From: Sporomusa sp. KB1 | Lineage (GTDB): Bacteria > Bacillota > Negativicutes > Sporomusales > Sporomusaceae | Assembly (NCBI RefSeq): GCF_007830295.1 | Contig: NZ_VLKC01000002.1 | Location: forward strand, 3,187,906-3,251,905 | Direction: 5' to 3' | Length of the DNA: 64,000 bases | In this document: positions 45,086 through 54,159 of the stretch, one piece after another | How positions within the stretch are numbered: position 1 is the first letter of the stretch | How the letters are laid out: each line of letters opens with the position of its first letter | Notes under the pieces: generated by a model | The model's database searches: none | What the model was told of the DNA's origin: nothing | What the model saw: only the letters and a program-made list of their open reading frames with translations | Translations under genes and position numbers: made by a program

Positions 45086-45391
45086 GAATACTTGTAGACC
45101 CCTGATTTTACTGGGTCTAGTAAGTGCCGAACTGCAATTAGTACCATTTTAGTACCGAAAACAGTTAAAAAAATTAGAGGTTGTCCATGAGTGCATCAAA
45201 CTTGTGGGCGGCCTCTTTTTTCATGTCTTTGTTATATGCAGGGATACTTGCACTCCTCAAACAGCCCTACACCTGCTAGTGATAGGTGGGTATGACCTGT
45301 GCAATTGTTTTCTGAAACTAGTTAAACTGCTGCATGAAAATGAATTTCTAGTCATAGAATGTACAAGCATTCAAACTAGGAGGGGATTTAG
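45086..45391. other. Spacer after groEL, with terminator-like hairpins
   Basis: TAGACCC / GGGTCTA (about 45096-45120) and a longer AGAGGTTGTCC ... GGGCGGCCTCTTTTTT structure (45176-45221) lie after groEL on the + strand; the second has a T-run and is probably the operon terminator. I see no gene. Confidence 0.5.
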
Positions 45392-45688
45392 ATGTTTAAA
45401 CAGTTAGTACTAGCAGGGTTAATAGTCGCGGCTATAGCGAGTTGCGGGAATGCGGAACTGAAGGGTCATTTAGTGTCTGAAACATATATCGTGAAATCAG
45501 GTGACACCTTAACTGATATTTCATACCAATTTATGAAGAAATCATCAGTTAAGCGGGACATTCGGGAATTTCGAGAAGGTATTATCGAGTTAAATTACGA
45601 CCGGGTTTTTAAGGACCGTTACCCGCATGGGCTCATTATTGCTGGCGACCGTTTACAAATTAATTATTGGCAGGCGGACCCGCAATGA
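45392..45688 (+). CDS. Small LysM-domain protein with signal peptide
   Basis: 98 residues; AGGAGGGG precedes the ATG. An N-terminal hydrophobic segment (QLVLAGLIVAAIASCGNA) may be a signal peptide or lipobox (IASC-G). It is followed by a single LysM domain (ETYIVKSGDTLTDISYQFM ... LNYDRV ... GLIIAGDRLQINYW) that binds peptidoglycan or chitin-like glycans. There is no catalytic domain. It resembles small spore- or wall-associated LysM proteins, and the neighbours (YjcZ-like peptide, PdaB-like deacetylase) suit a sporulation or envelope role. Confidence 0.85.
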   Translation: MFKQLVLAGLIVAAIASCGNAELKGHLVSETYIVKSGDTLTDISYQFMKKSSVKRDIREFREGIIELNYDRVFKDRYPHGLIIAGDRLQINYWQADPQ

Positions 45689-45753
45689 AACTAGAACATA
45701 ATAGTTTTATGCCTCATATTATGTAATAGTATATAGCAAAGGAGGCATACAAA

Positions 45754-45873
45754 ATGGGACATAGATTTTTTGGTGGAGGATTTGGCGGTAGCTGGATTAT
45801 AATCATCATTATAATTATCTTGCTGTTTTGTTGTTTTAATGACGATTGCAGTCCTTGCACTCCAGTGTGTTGA
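45754..45873 (+). CDS. YjcZ-like tiny membrane peptide
   Basis: 39 residues after AAAGGAGG: a glycine/phenylalanine-rich start (MGHRFFGGGFGGSW), then eight consecutive isoleucines with LLFCCF, then a cysteine-bearing tail DDCSPCTPVC. The size and the Gly-rich plus Ile-rich helix layout match the YjcZ/sporulation-associated small membrane proteins of Firmicutes. The four tail cysteines plus the CC pair are unusual. A terminator follows. Confidence 0.7.
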   Translation: MGHRFFGGGFGGSWIIIIIIIILLFCCFNDDCSPCTPVC

Positions 45874-45919
45874 TTACAACACAATTAATCTAAGCAGAGA
45901 GAATCAAAATAGTTGGCCG

Positions 45920-45952
45920 CCTGCCGGGTTTGTCCCGGTAGGTGGGTTTTGT
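45920..45952 (+). terminator. Terminator after the YjcZ-like gene
   Basis: CCTGCCGGG / CCCGGTAGG stem with short loop, followed by TGGGTTTT. Confidence 0.75.
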
Positions 45953-45986
45953 ACTACAGTTCAATAAAAAAGCCGGCTATTGCCGA

Positions 45987-46145
45987 CTAAAAATGGTGAG
46001 TAGAAACTTTAGGCGCCTCAGTAGTGTACTGTCTTTTCTTTCTTGGTGAAGCGTTATAATTTTCTTGAATTCCACCTTGACTTGTAGTGTATCTAGCGTT
46101 ACCAATCGCTCGAGATAATTTGCTGCCACTAAATGAGCTTTTCAA
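45987..46145 (-). CDS. Small basic protein, unknown
   Basis: 52 residues starting from TTG at 46145, well spaced from GAGGAGGTG. Composition is Ser/Arg/Lys/Thr-rich (SRAIGNARYTTSQGG, SPRKKRQYTT) with a C-terminal STHHF and no hydrophobic segment. Small basic proteins of this sort occur as minor spore or nucleoid components, but I recognise no family. It is read opposite to both neighbours. Confidence 0.5.
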   Translation of the reverse strand: MKSSFSGSKLSRAIGNARYTTSQGGIQENYNASPRKKRQYTTEAPKVSTHHF

Positions 46146-46321
46146 AAGAATCACCTCCTCAATTAGTATTTCCAAGGTGCGATGAAATACGGCAGTAAAA
46201 ATTTGAAAGTTGGAGTTGGAAGTGGTAGCGGAGAGGGATAGATAATACTAACAAAAGAGCGCAAGCATAATCATACTGCCTGACGCATACATACTATTGT
46301 ACTGCGGAGGGAGGGAGAACT

Positions 46322-47062
46322 ATGATTATTAGCTTGCACCGCCTGTTTCATCACCGTAATATTTTCTATAGCATCATTGGTTTATTTGCTATTTCAGCCA
46401 TGTATGTTCAGGTCGCTGATGTAATTTCCGGCGGCCCAATAGCCATTGCCGGGACTCGTACTGACCAAAAGGTAGTAGCACTTACTTTTGACCATTCCTG
46501 GGGCAATAAATTTACACCATCAATCTTAGATACGTTGCAAAAAAATGATATTCATTCCACTTTCTTTATCATGGGGCCATGGTCCCAAAAATTTCCCGAG
46601 GTAGCTAAGCGTATAGCTCAAGATGGCCATGAGATTGCCAGTCATGGTTATCGGCACGAAAACTATGGCGATAGGTCGCCAGAATGGGTAAAGGAAGATA
46701 TTACAAAAGCCCATGAGCAAATAAAAGAGGTTACTGGCGTGGAGCCCCGCCTTTTGCGTCCACCTAATGGCCACTATAGTCAAAAGTCGTTAAAAGCCAC
46801 TGATGAACTTGGGTATAAAACGATCATCTGGAATGTAGATTCGTTGGATTGGAAAAATCCTGGCAGGGATGTCATTGTTGAAAGAGTTATGAAGCGTCTT
46901 AAACCTGGGGCAATTATTTTGATGCATGCTTCTGATACTCCGGTGCAGACTGCGGATGCTCTGCCCATTCTCATTGAGAAAATAAAGGCTGAGGGATATC
47001 GCTTTGTTACAGTAGGAGAACTATTAGAAAAGTGTAGTGATAAAGGGATACAGCGGCATTAA
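46322..47062 (+). CDS. Polysaccharide deacetylase, PdaB-like
   Basis: 246 residues after GGAGGGAGG. One N-terminal membrane anchor is followed by a NodB domain: VVALTFDHSWG (motif 1, with Asp-His in place of the usual Asp-Asp), HEIASHGYRHENYG (motif 2, metal histidines), LLRPPNGHYS (motif 3), and ILMHASDTPVQTADALP (motif 5). The substitution in motif 1 resembles the divergent motif of PdaB-type sporulation deacetylases, which are needed for spore integrity. The substrate would be peptidoglycan. Catalytic competence is uncertain because of the replaced Asp. Confidence 0.88.
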   Translation: MIISLHRLFHHRNIFYSIIGLFAISAMYVQVADVISGGPIAIAGTRTDQKVVALTFDHSWGNKFTPSILDTLQKNDIHSTFFIMGPWSQKFPEVAKRIAQDGHEIASHGYRHENYGDRSPEWVKEDITKAHEQIKEVTGVEPRLLRPPNGHYSQKSLKATDELGYKTIIWNVDSLDWKNPGRDVIVERVMKRLKPGAIILMHASDTPVQTADALPILIEKIKAEGYRFVTVGELLEKCSDKGIQRH

Positions 47063-47268
47063 AGCAGCGAGATTGCCAGCTTGTATTTGCAATGACTTGA
47101 TAGATAATTGTCATGCAGAGCAAGGTGAAGCAATCTTGTTTTTTTGTACTTATTATCTTGCTTGGCAGGAATTCGGCGATATATGGCGAAATTCATGAGA
47201 TTGCATAAAGTTCCAGACTTATGTCGATAACTAAATTTACCGAACTATCGAGTTGGAGGTCTCTATAC

Positions 47269-48810
47269 ATGATGACAGAAAAACAAGAAATGATTTTGGT
47301 TATGGATTTTGGCGGCCAATATAGCCAGTTAATTGCCAGACGAATCCGTGAGTGCGGGGTTTATTGCGAAATTGTGCCATTTAGCACCAGTATTGATAAA
47401 ATTAACCAACTAGCTCCCAAGGGTATTGTTTTTTCCGGCGGTCCATCCAGTGTTTACGGCGAGGGTGCACCTAAATGTGATCCACAGATATTTGATATTA
47501 ATTTGCCGGTTTTGGGGATTTGCTATGGAATGCAGCTGGCCGCCCACACCCTGGGGGGGAAAGTCGCCCATGCCGACTCGCGCGAATATGGCAACACCAA
47601 ATTGTTGGTTGATAAAAACGAAGGCTTTTTTACAGAAATTAATGCTGAAACTCAAGTATGGATGAGTCATGGCGATTATATTACTGAGCCGCCGGCAGGT
47701 TTTACTATTACCGCACATACCAATAGTACCCCGGTGGCGGCGATGGAAAACCAAGAGCGCTGTATTTATGGTGTGCAGTTTCATCCTGAGGTAGTACATA
47801 CACCTGAAGGGATGAAGATGCTTAAGAATTTTTTATTTACCATCTGTGGCTGTAATGGTAATTGGAATATGGGCTCTTTTGTTGATCAGGCCATTGCCAA
47901 GATTCGGGCACAGGTCGGGAATAAGCGCGTACTGTGCGCATTAAGTGGCGGTGTCGATTCCTCGGTTGCTGCTGTGTTGGTACATCGTGCTGTAGGGGAA
48001 CAGTTGACCTGTGTATTTGTTAATCATGGTTTCCTGCGTAAAGGCGAGGCTGAACAAGTTGTGAAAACCTTCCGTGATGGCTTTAAAATGAACTTGGTGT
48101 ATGTAGATGCCGTCGACCGTTTTATGAAGCGACTAACAGGTGTGACTGAGCCTGAGCAAAAACGGAAAATTATTGGCGAAGAGTTTATTCGCGTATTTGA
48201 AGCGGAGTCGTCTAAACTAGGCGAGCTCGATTATCTGGTACAGGGGACATTGTATCCTGACGTGATTGAAAGTGGGACCGCCACGGCTGCTGTTATCAAG
48301 AGTCATCATAATGTAGGTGGTTTGCCGGAAGATATGAAATTTGAGCTGATCGAACCGCTCAGAGATTTATTTAAAGATGAGGTTCGGGCATTAGGCCTTG
48401 AACTCGGCCTGGCGGAAGACATTGTATATCGTCAACCATTCCCCGGTCCGGGTTTAGCTATTAGAATCATTGGCGAAATCACTGAGGAACGTTTGGAAAT
48501 TCTGCGTGAAGCTGACTCTATTGTATATCAGGAGATTAAAGCGGCTGGTTTGTACCGCAAGATCTGGCAGTCATTCGCCGTGTTACCTGCTATGAAGAGC
48601 GTCGGGGTCATGGGTGATGAGAGAACGTATGCATACACGATTGGTCTCAGAATCGTAGAAAGTGAAGACGGCATGACCGCTGACTGGGTACGTCTTCCTT
48701 ACGAGGTACTTGACGGTATATCGCGACGGATTGTTAATGAGGTTAAAGGTGTAAATCGGATTGTTTATGATATTACCTCCAAACCACCATCTACAATTGA
48801 ATGGGAATAA
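47269..48810 (+). CDS. guaA: GMP synthase (glutamine-hydrolysing)
   Basis: 513 residues from ATG 47269 after GGAGG; an ATG at 47221 in the same frame lacks a ribosome site. The N-terminal glutaminase has [15 protein letters not shown] with the nucleophile Cys, and GVQFHPE (catalytic His/Glu). The ATP-pyrophosphatase domain has the P-loop LSGGVDSSV, and the dimerisation domain ends [18 protein letters not shown]. It converts XMP to GMP. The tandem repeat array begins seven bases after its stop, leaving no other terminator for guaA. Confidence 0.97.
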   Translation: MMTEKQEMILVMDFGGQYSQLIARRIRECGVYCEIVPFSTSIDKINQLAPKGIVFSGGPSSVYGEGAPKCDPQIFDINLPVLGICYGMQLAAHTLGGKVAHADSREYGNTKLLVDKNEGFFTEINAETQVWMSHGDYITEPPAGFTITAHTNSTPVAAMENQERCIYGVQFHPEVVHTPEGMKMLKNFLFTICGCNGNWNMGSFVDQAIAKIRAQVGNKRVLCALSGGVDSSVAAVLVHRAVGEQLTCVFVNHGFLRKGEAEQVVKTFRDGFKMNLVYVDAVDRFMKRLTGVTEPEQKRKIIGEEFIRVFEAESSKLGELDYLVQGTLYPDVIESGTATAAVIKSHHNVGGLPEDMKFELIEPLRDLFKDEVRALGLELGLAEDIVYRQPFPGPGLAIRIIGEITEERLEILREADSIVYQEIKAAGLYRKIWQSFAVLPAMKSVGVMGDERTYAYTIGLRIVESEDGMTADWVRLPYEVLDGISRRIVNEVKGVNRIVYDITSKPPSTIEWE

Positions 48811-48817
48811 GAAAGAT

Positions 48818-49065
48818 GTCGTGGGGCACTACCATTTATCCGCCAAAGGGCAAAATGGCTTAGCCTGCCGACATAGAAAAAACGACCTTGCATTAAAGCT
48901 TTTCGAAGCTTGTGCAAGGTCATTTTTTTATCCTCAACCCGCGTAAATACCGGAATTTCTGCTTGCTAAAGAGAGCGGTCACCATGGAGTGGCGGGCATT
49001 TCTGGCAAAGCCGGGGAGAATACAGAAAAATGCCCTTTGGAGAATAAATGGCAGTGCCCCACGAC
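48818..49065. repeat. 248-bp element with long inverted ends, tandem copy 1
   Basis: Begins GTCGTGGGGCACTACC and ends GGCAGTGCCCCACGAC; about 35 bases at each end are inverted copies (through AAAGGGCA / TGCCCTTTGG). Inside lies a terminator-like hairpin GACCTTGCATTAAAGC / GCTTGTGCAAGGTC flanked by an A-run and a T-run (48878-48929). A second stem follows at CACCATGGAGTGGCGGGC / CTGGCAAAGCCGGGGAG. There is no coding frame. Confidence 0.85.
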
Positions 49066-49072
49066 AAAAGAT

Positions 49073-49319
49073 GTCGTGGGGCACTGCCATTTATCCGCCA
49101 AAGGGCAAAATGGCTTAACCTGCCGACATAGAAAAAACGACCTTGCATTAAAGCTTTTCGAAGCTTATGCAAGGTCATTTTTTTATCCTCAACCCGCGTA
49201 AATACAGGGATTTCTGCTTGCAAAAAAGGCGGTCACCATGGAGTGGCGGGCATTCCTGGCAAAGCCAGGGAGAATACGGGAAAATGCCCTTTGAAGAATA
49301 AATGGTAGTGCCCCGCGAC
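49073..49319. repeat. 248-bp element, tandem copy 2
   Basis: The same order of blocks as copy 1 with a few substitutions; separated from copy 1 by AAAAGAT (7 bases). Substitutions in the ends keep most pairings, as expected if the folded form matters. Confidence 0.85.
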
Positions 49320-49327
49320 ATTAAATT

Positions 49328-49577
49328 GTCGTTGGGCACTGCCATTTATTCTCCAAAGGGCCAAAATGGCTAACCCGCCGACATAGACAAAAAGACCTTG
49401 CATTAAAGCTTTTTACGAAGCTTATGCAGGGTCTTTTTTTATCCTCAACCCGCGTAAATACAGGAATTTCTGCTTGCTAAAAAAGAGCGTTCACCATGGA
49501 GTGGCGGGCATATCTGGCAAAGCCAGAGAGAATAAAGAAAAATGCCTTTTGGAGAATAAATGGCAGTGCCCCACGAC
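49328..49577. repeat. 248-bp element, tandem copy 3
   Basis: The third head-to-tail copy, 8 bases after copy 2. The internal hairpin has a two-base longer loop (AGCTTTTTACGAAGCT) and GGTC has become GGGTC. The inverted ends are intact. Confidence 0.85.
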
Positions 49578-49767
49578 ATGGTGATATTTTCTTTTATGCT
49601 TTTTGGGAAAAACATAGCGCTATGACTTTCATGAACATTGGCTTGAAACGCCCGTAACATGAGGCGGGAGAGTATATTCATGATTTTCTATTTCCCCAAA
49701 AATCTAATCTCCAATTCCCCAAAAACCGCCCATTTTCATTTTGGGAAGTGTTTCTGGGAAAATGGGG

Positions 49768-50073
49768 TCAAGCAGCAGAGCGTTCCACACAAGGAGGTTT
49801 TGCAAGGTGAGGAAGAAAAATTTCAAGCTTCTCTTGGTTCACACTACTTGGAAAAGCTATCTTTTCGAAAGAATATCCATCGAGCGTTTTAAGTTGCGGA
49901 AAACCCGCCTTATGAATGAGCCGGTTTAGCTTCATTCGTTGCCGACCATCAATTTCTGCTTGTAATACTTCAGTAACAACCGCTGATAATTCTGGTATAC
50001 TTTTCTGCGCTAAGGCGTCACTAACATAAGCTAACCGTAATTGTCTACAAAGGTCAGATAGTACTTGCTTCAT
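49768..50073 (-). pseudogene. IS21 helper protein (IstB) N-terminal remnant
   Basis: 101 residues: LSDLCRQLRLAYVSDALAQK, SIPELSAVVTEVLQAEIDGR and LNRLIHKAGFPQLKTLDGY correspond to the start of IstB-type AAA+ helpers (LRL..., E-x3-R, FP..KTL). The Walker A that should follow about 20 residues later is absent, as the frame ends CVERSAA. No transposase (IstA) is nearby. A decayed insertion sequence. Confidence 0.65.
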
Positions 50074-50132
50074 GCAGTTTTCCCTCCATTGTGAAGTCTG
50101 TCATATGCCGATAAATCTGGCACGTATTTGGT

Positions 50133-50531
50133 ATGTCAGGAGAAGAAAACTTAATTGGTAAATCCATCTCCAAGGTACAAAATCAACAAGTGGATGTTCA
50201 GGCTGTGGAGCAAATCGGAGTAAAAAATGTTCCGCTATCCTCTAAGGTGATTCTGGAAAAAGAGGATTATCAGACCCTTGTAACAGCAGCGCAAAAATAT
50301 GTGGTTCAGGTTAAGCGGGAAAGCAAGCTGGAAAAACTGTTAAAAGCGGCTGAAAAAACGATTGCCGGCTTAGAGAAAAAAGTGTCGGAACTGACGGAAA
50401 CAATAGCGTCACTCACAAAGCAGCTTGACCAGTATCACTCTGTCCGTGGGCAGATGGCGCTTCATACTTTGAAGCAGGAGAATGACGAGCTGCGACGGAG
50501 TAACAGTCAATATAAATCAATCATTGAGTAG
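50133..50531 (+). pseudogene. C-terminal coiled coil of a MobV/Pre relaxase
   Basis: 132 residues: after a short start, VILEKEDYQTLVTAAQKYVV and KLEKLLKAAEKTIAGLEKK, then a long coiled coil ending QENDELRRSNSQYKSIIE. This resembles the C-terminal part of Pre/Mob plasmid recombination relaxases; the catalytic N-terminal histidine domain is missing. An ATG at 50133 could express the fragment. It marks a former integrative or mobilisable element. Confidence 0.6.
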
Positions 50532-50603
50532 CAAGGTCTGGGGCATCTGCTTGGCCGAAACAAAAAAATATCACGGAAAAATCACGACGCAAGATGATAG
50601 AAT

Positions 50604-50635
50604 GAGGCTCGCTCAGTGGTAGCGAGCCTCATTTT
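50604..50635. terminator. Bidirectional terminator
   Basis: A perfect ten-pair stem GAGGCTCGCT / AGCGAGCCTC with seven-base loop, flanked by AAT and ATTTTT. Confidence 0.85.
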
Positions 50636-50820
50636 TCTGTGTTAACAGGCAGTTCGATTTTGCCGTGTTTCTCCTCAAAGTCTCTTATGCAGTTGTTAAT
50701 CAGAAACATAATTTGTCCGCTGGCAGAACGGTAATAGATATATGGTGAATAGCTCGGCTTATTGTATTTGCGCCCGACTGCATCCTTTGAGCGGTACAGA
50801 GCAGACAGTGAAATATGCAC
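50629..50820 (-). CDS. Short conserved-looking protein, unknown
   Basis: 63 residues with strongly patterned sequence (YRSKDAVGRKYNKPSYSPYI, YYRSASGQIMFLINNCIRDF, EEKHGKIELP). It reads like a real protein or its C-terminal part rather than chance. I recall no family. The start at 50820 lacks a good ribosome site. It lies inside the mobile-element remnant between the MobV tail and the HTH-OLD operon, with the bidirectional terminator at its 3' end. Confidence 0.45.
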   Translation of the reverse strand: MHISLSALYRSKDAVGRKYNKPSYSPYIYYRSASGQIMFLINNCIRDFEEKHGKIELPVNTEK

Positions 50821-50879
50821 AGCAGAGGGGAGTAAATGTCATCAATGTAGCCAATGGTCATTAAGTAGTGCGAAATATG

Positions 50880-50908
50880 TTGGATACACTTCGTTTCTAC
50901 GATATAAT
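50880..50908 (+). promoter_or_regulatory. Promoter of the HTH-OLD operon
   Basis: TTGGAT (50880-50885), 17 bases and TATAAT (50903-50908), 32 bases upstream of the HTH gene. Confidence 0.7.
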
Positions 50909-50940
50909 GGTGATAACAAATCTTACCAAGGGGTTGTACC

Positions 50941-51144
50941 ATGAATGGCATAACGACAAAAGAAGCCGCAGAGAAGTGGGGTATTACCACACGTCAAGTT
51001 CAATTGCTATGCGCCAACGGATGTGTACCCGGTGTAGTTCGATTTGGTCATGCGTGGGTAATTCCTGCTGATGCCATAAAACCCAAAGATGGACGTAGTG
51101 AAAAGAACTTGACGAAAGAAGGCGCTAAGAATGATGAAGCTTAA
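50941..51144 (+). CDS. Excisionase-like helix-turn-helix protein
   Basis: 67 residues with a MerR/excisionase-type winged HTH: ITTKEAAEKWGITTRQVQLL, CANGCVPGVVRFGHAWVIP, then DAIKPKDGR. Such short proteins bind DNA as regulators or excision factors. AAGGGG precedes the ATG. The gene overlaps the OLD-family gene by 14 bases, so it is probably its regulator or partner rather than an excisionase for a lost integrase. Confidence 0.8.
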   Translation: MNGITTKEAAEKWGITTRQVQLLCANGCVPGVVRFGHAWVIPADAIKPKDGRSEKNLTKEGAKNDEA

Positions 51145-52984
51145 AAAGTTTAGAGTTACCAATTTTAGATCAGTTATGGATAGCGGTTGGATTGAATGTG
51201 ATGATGTCACTTCTTTGGTTGGTATAAATGAGGCTGGCAAATCTAATATCATTTTGGCGCTATGGAAATTGAATCCTGCCCGTGATGGAGAGATAGATTC
51301 TCTTCATGATATGCCAAACAAAGAATATACAAATTGGCGTAGTAAGAAAGCTGAAATCGTATTTATCTCTGCTTTCTTTGAATTGGATTCAAAGCAGAAA
51401 AACCACTTAAAGTCTTTTTATGGTAAGGACGTAGACAGTGTTTCAATATCACGCCGTTATGATGGAGTATATCCCATCGGGTTCTATGATGGAGACAGCG
51501 AAGTAGAAGTCAAAAGTGTAACAAAAACAGAAACAAAAGAGGGAGGAGAAAAGGAAACCACATACAATCCAAGAAACTATGTTTTAAGAGAGATGCCGAA
51601 ATTTGTATATTATTCAAATTATGGTAACTTAGACGCACAAATATATTTGCCTCATGCTGTTAAACTCTTGAATGGAGAAAAAGTTGATGGCTTTAATAAT
51701 GATGATAAAGTAAGGACACTTCGAGTATTGTTTGAATATGTTGGATTAGAACCTGAAGAAGTGCTTGAATTGGGTAAAGACCCTCAAGAATACACTCACT
51801 ATAGTGGTTCACAATACACAAAAAAAGAAATTACTGCCGATACAATTGAGAAAGCGACAAAAAGCAAAGAAGAAAGGACTACTTTGCTTAATTCCGCATC
51901 TGCAAAGTTGACAAAAGACTTTAAGGAATGGTGGAAACAAGGTGAATACCGTTTTCGGTTGCAAGCAGATGGAGATTTCTTTAAAATTTGGGTTTCAGAT
52001 GATAAACGCCCTGAGGAAATTGAACTGGAACGCCGTAGCACAGGATTACAATGGTTTTTAAGTTTCTATCTGACATTTCTTGTTGAAAGTCAAGAAGCTC
52101 ATGAAGGTGCGATTTTGCTGCTTGATGAGGCAGGGTTAACTTTGCATCCAATGGCACAGAAAGATTTGGCAAAATTTTTTGAAAGTCTTTCTGCAACAAA
52201 TCCGATTATACACACTACCCACTCCCCTTTCCTAATTGATACAACACATATTGATCGGGTAAAAGTAGTTTATTCTGACGAGGATGGGCTTACTGTAGCA
52301 TCAAGTGATTTACGTGCGTCTGATGACAAACGTAATGAGCAGTCTATTTATGCTGTTCATTCAGCATTAGGGCTAACTGTTTCTGATATCCTTCTCCAAG
52401 GATGTCAACCAGTAATCGTTGAAGGTACATCTGATCAATGTTACCTCAATGCTATAAAGTTGCACTTGTTGAGAAATAAGAAATTCAGTCCCAAAAATGA
52501 ACTGGTTTTTATTCCGTCTGGTGGAGTAAAAGGAGTTCCGGGCATAACAAGTATAATAAGCGGGCGAAACGGAAAACTGCCGTGTGTTATTCTGGACAGT
52601 GATAAAAGTGGACAGGATGCTAAAAATAAGCTTAAATCGTCATTGTACTCAGGCGAAGAAAAGAAACTGTTAGAGATCGGAACGTTTACACAGCTTGAGA
52701 GAAGTGAAGTTGAGGATATTATACCGTTCACGATTATGGAAAAACAGATTGATAGGCTTTTTCGTGAAGTAGAGGATGCCGAGTTCGCAGATGAATATGA
52801 CAATACCGCACCAATACTTCCACAGATTGAAAAGTTTGCTTTGGAACATAATGTTGAATTAGAACATGGGTGGAAAGTTGTTCTTGCGAGAAATATTAAG
52901 CGGCAGATGGAAAGGAAAGTCGATGTAGATAAAGAAGCTGTTGATAAATGGGTAAAGCTATTTAACTCGTTGAACAAGGAATAA
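51131..52984 (+). CDS. OLD-family ATPase with TOPRIM nuclease domain
   Basis: 617 residues. An ABC-type ATPase has Walker A GINEAGKS at 31-38 and signature-like ERRSTGLQWFLSF near 300. Walker B LLLDEAGLTLHP lies near 327, and the H-loop segment THSPFLI follows. A C-terminal TOPRIM domain has VEGTSD near 430 (Glu), SGGVKGVPG, and LDSDKSG near 487 (D-x-D). This is the overcoming-lysogenisation-defect nuclease architecture shared with GajA of Gabija. No UvrD-type GajB helicase follows, so it is a stand-alone (class 1-like) member. It probably acts against phage or plasmids. It is preceded by an overlapping HTH gene and followed by a truncated DUF4365 gene. Confidence 0.9.
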   Translation: MMKLKKFRVTNFRSVMDSGWIECDDVTSLVGINEAGKSNIILALWKLNPARDGEIDSLHDMPNKEYTNWRSKKAEIVFISAFFELDSKQKNHLKSFYGKDVDSVSISRRYDGVYPIGFYDGDSEVEVKSVTKTETKEGGEKETTYNPRNYVLREMPKFVYYSNYGNLDAQIYLPHAVKLLNGEKVDGFNNDDKVRTLRVLFEYVGLEPEEVLELGKDPQEYTHYSGSQYTKKEITADTIEKATKSKEERTTLLNSASAKLTKDFKEWWKQGEYRFRLQADGDFFKIWVSDDKRPEEIELERRSTGLQWFLSFYLTFLVESQEAHEGAILLLDEAGLTLHPMAQKDLAKFFESLSATNPIIHTTHSPFLIDTTHIDRVKVVYSDEDGLTVASSDLRASDDKRNEQSIYAVHSALGLTVSDILLQGCQPVIVEGTSDQCYLNAIKLHLLRNKKFSPKNELVFIPSGGVKGVPGITSIISGRNGKLPCVILDSDKSGQDAKNKLKSSLYSGEEKKLLEIGTFTQLERSEVEDIIPFTIMEKQIDRLFREVEDAEFADEYDNTAPILPQIEKFALEHNVELEHGWKVVLARNIKRQMERKVDVDKEAVDKWVKLFNSLNKE

Positions 52985-53057
52985 GGACGTTGATAACAAA
53001 CCCTTGATAACATTTTGATAACAGCAATTTAGGAAGACCATGTACAATGGATAACTG

Positions 53058-53816
53058 GTGTCAAATGGAGCAAGAAGAAATCAGAAAGACGATGATGCAA
53101 GAATAAGTATACCTAAAACAACGTGCAATTATTGGATGCAAAACACAATGCCTGTTTTATTGTTTCTAGCTGATTTGTCAACGCAGAAAATTTATTATAG
53201 TGATGTAAAGGTTCAACTTAGACAAAGGTATATAGATTATAGTACGAATAACAATTTTTCATTTACACTTTCGAACAAGAATGAATTACATTTTACTATA
53301 GATCAGAATATCCAGAATAAGGACGAGTTTTTTAATGTATACGGCTATAAATATCAATTTTTGATGCTAGTTTTACGAATGGTAGATTATTCCGCATTTG
53401 AAACCAATTTAAAAGAGTTTGTGCTGAATTGGAAAAGATATTTTAATCACCTTAAGCATCAAAATGCAGATCCGTTTTTATCGCAGTCTGTAGACTTTTA
53501 TGAACAAACAATCCATATTCATAATTGTATGCTCCACATTTCAAATGCACTTAACTTAGGAATGCAGAAAGTTGATTTTCAATCTGTAAGGAATGATTTG
53601 CGAAAAATGTATGATTACTATGGGGTTACACCAGCCTATGACGTTTTAGAATATGAGATTACTGTTCTGCATTTCCAAATTTGGGGATGCACTGAAGCGA
53701 TTATATGTGGTATTAAAAATTATATTTTAATTTCTGAAAAAGATTTCTGGAGCATAAATTTTCCACTTATATATCAAGAGGCACAGAATATGGATCGGAA
53801 TGCTACTGAATACTAA
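53058..53816 (+). CDS. DUF4365-like protein, probably N-terminally truncated
   Basis: 252 residues from GTG 53058. The segment NYWMQNTMPVLLFLADLSTQKIYY resembles the middle of DUF4365 proteins (YW...P-V-x-L...D...YW). In that family this region normally follows a nuclease-like core ending Q-x-K-S. Here the frame is closed by a stop at 53052, so that core is missing. The C-terminal ~170 residues are helical with no recognised motif. It may be a remnant or a redesigned partner of the OLD protein 73 bases upstream. There is no good ribosome site. Confidence 0.5.
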   Translation: MSNGARRNQKDDDARISIPKTTCNYWMQNTMPVLLFLADLSTQKIYYSDVKVQLRQRYIDYSTNNNFSFTLSNKNELHFTIDQNIQNKDEFFNVYGYKYQFLMLVLRMVDYSAFETNLKEFVLNWKRYFNHLKHQNADPFLSQSVDFYEQTIHIHNCMLHISNALNLGMQKVDFQSVRNDLRKMYDYYGVTPAYDVLEYEITVLHFQIWGCTEAIICGIKNYILISEKDFWSINFPLIYQEAQNMDRNATEY

Positions 53817-54159
53817 TTGTTACAGCTGATGTTAGGCGTTAAAGCATGAGTATTTAGTTTTTGTCTTGACTCGTGAAAATCTGTGTATAGTTCAGCGTGG
53901 TGGTCTTTTTGCAGGATAATGAGGGAACTCTCAAAAAGTTTTTATTCTCAACTCGTAGGCGCGGGAAATTGTAATGGTTGCGTGGAAGTTGTCTAACAGT
54001 TCAGGATGCTGTTTCTCAATATGATAATTCTGTGTGTTAGTGTTTATGCAGATTTATTTTCATTATTCAACATACAAGTTGGAGTTGTATTCTGTTTGTC
54101 ACGCTTGCAATTTGAAGGATTGGTAGCTATAATTGCTATAAAGAGGTCGAGGATACTAT
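53817..54159. other. Non-coding stretch
   Basis: AT-rich, with several short open frames lacking ribosome sites. I see no gene, repeat or hairpin of note here. Confidence 0.4.

Noticed and set aside
47060..47268. Purine riboswitch upstream of guaA
   Set aside because: I looked for the conserved three-way junction pattern and saw no matching paired stems.
48761..49201. Short open frames across the tandem 248-bp repeats (for example 48989-49201)
   Set aside because: They only restate repeat sequence, change frame between copies, have no ribosome sites, and cross the terminator-like hairpin.
48818..49577. CRISPR array
   Set aside because: The units are ~248 bp with 7-8-base spacers, palindromic over their whole length, and no cas gene is nearby; a CRISPR has ~30-bp repeats with ~35-bp unique spacers.
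51131..52984. Gabija defence system
   Set aside because: The OLD-type nuclease resembles GajA in layout, but no UvrD-like GajB helicase follows; the downstream gene is a DUF4365-like fragment.
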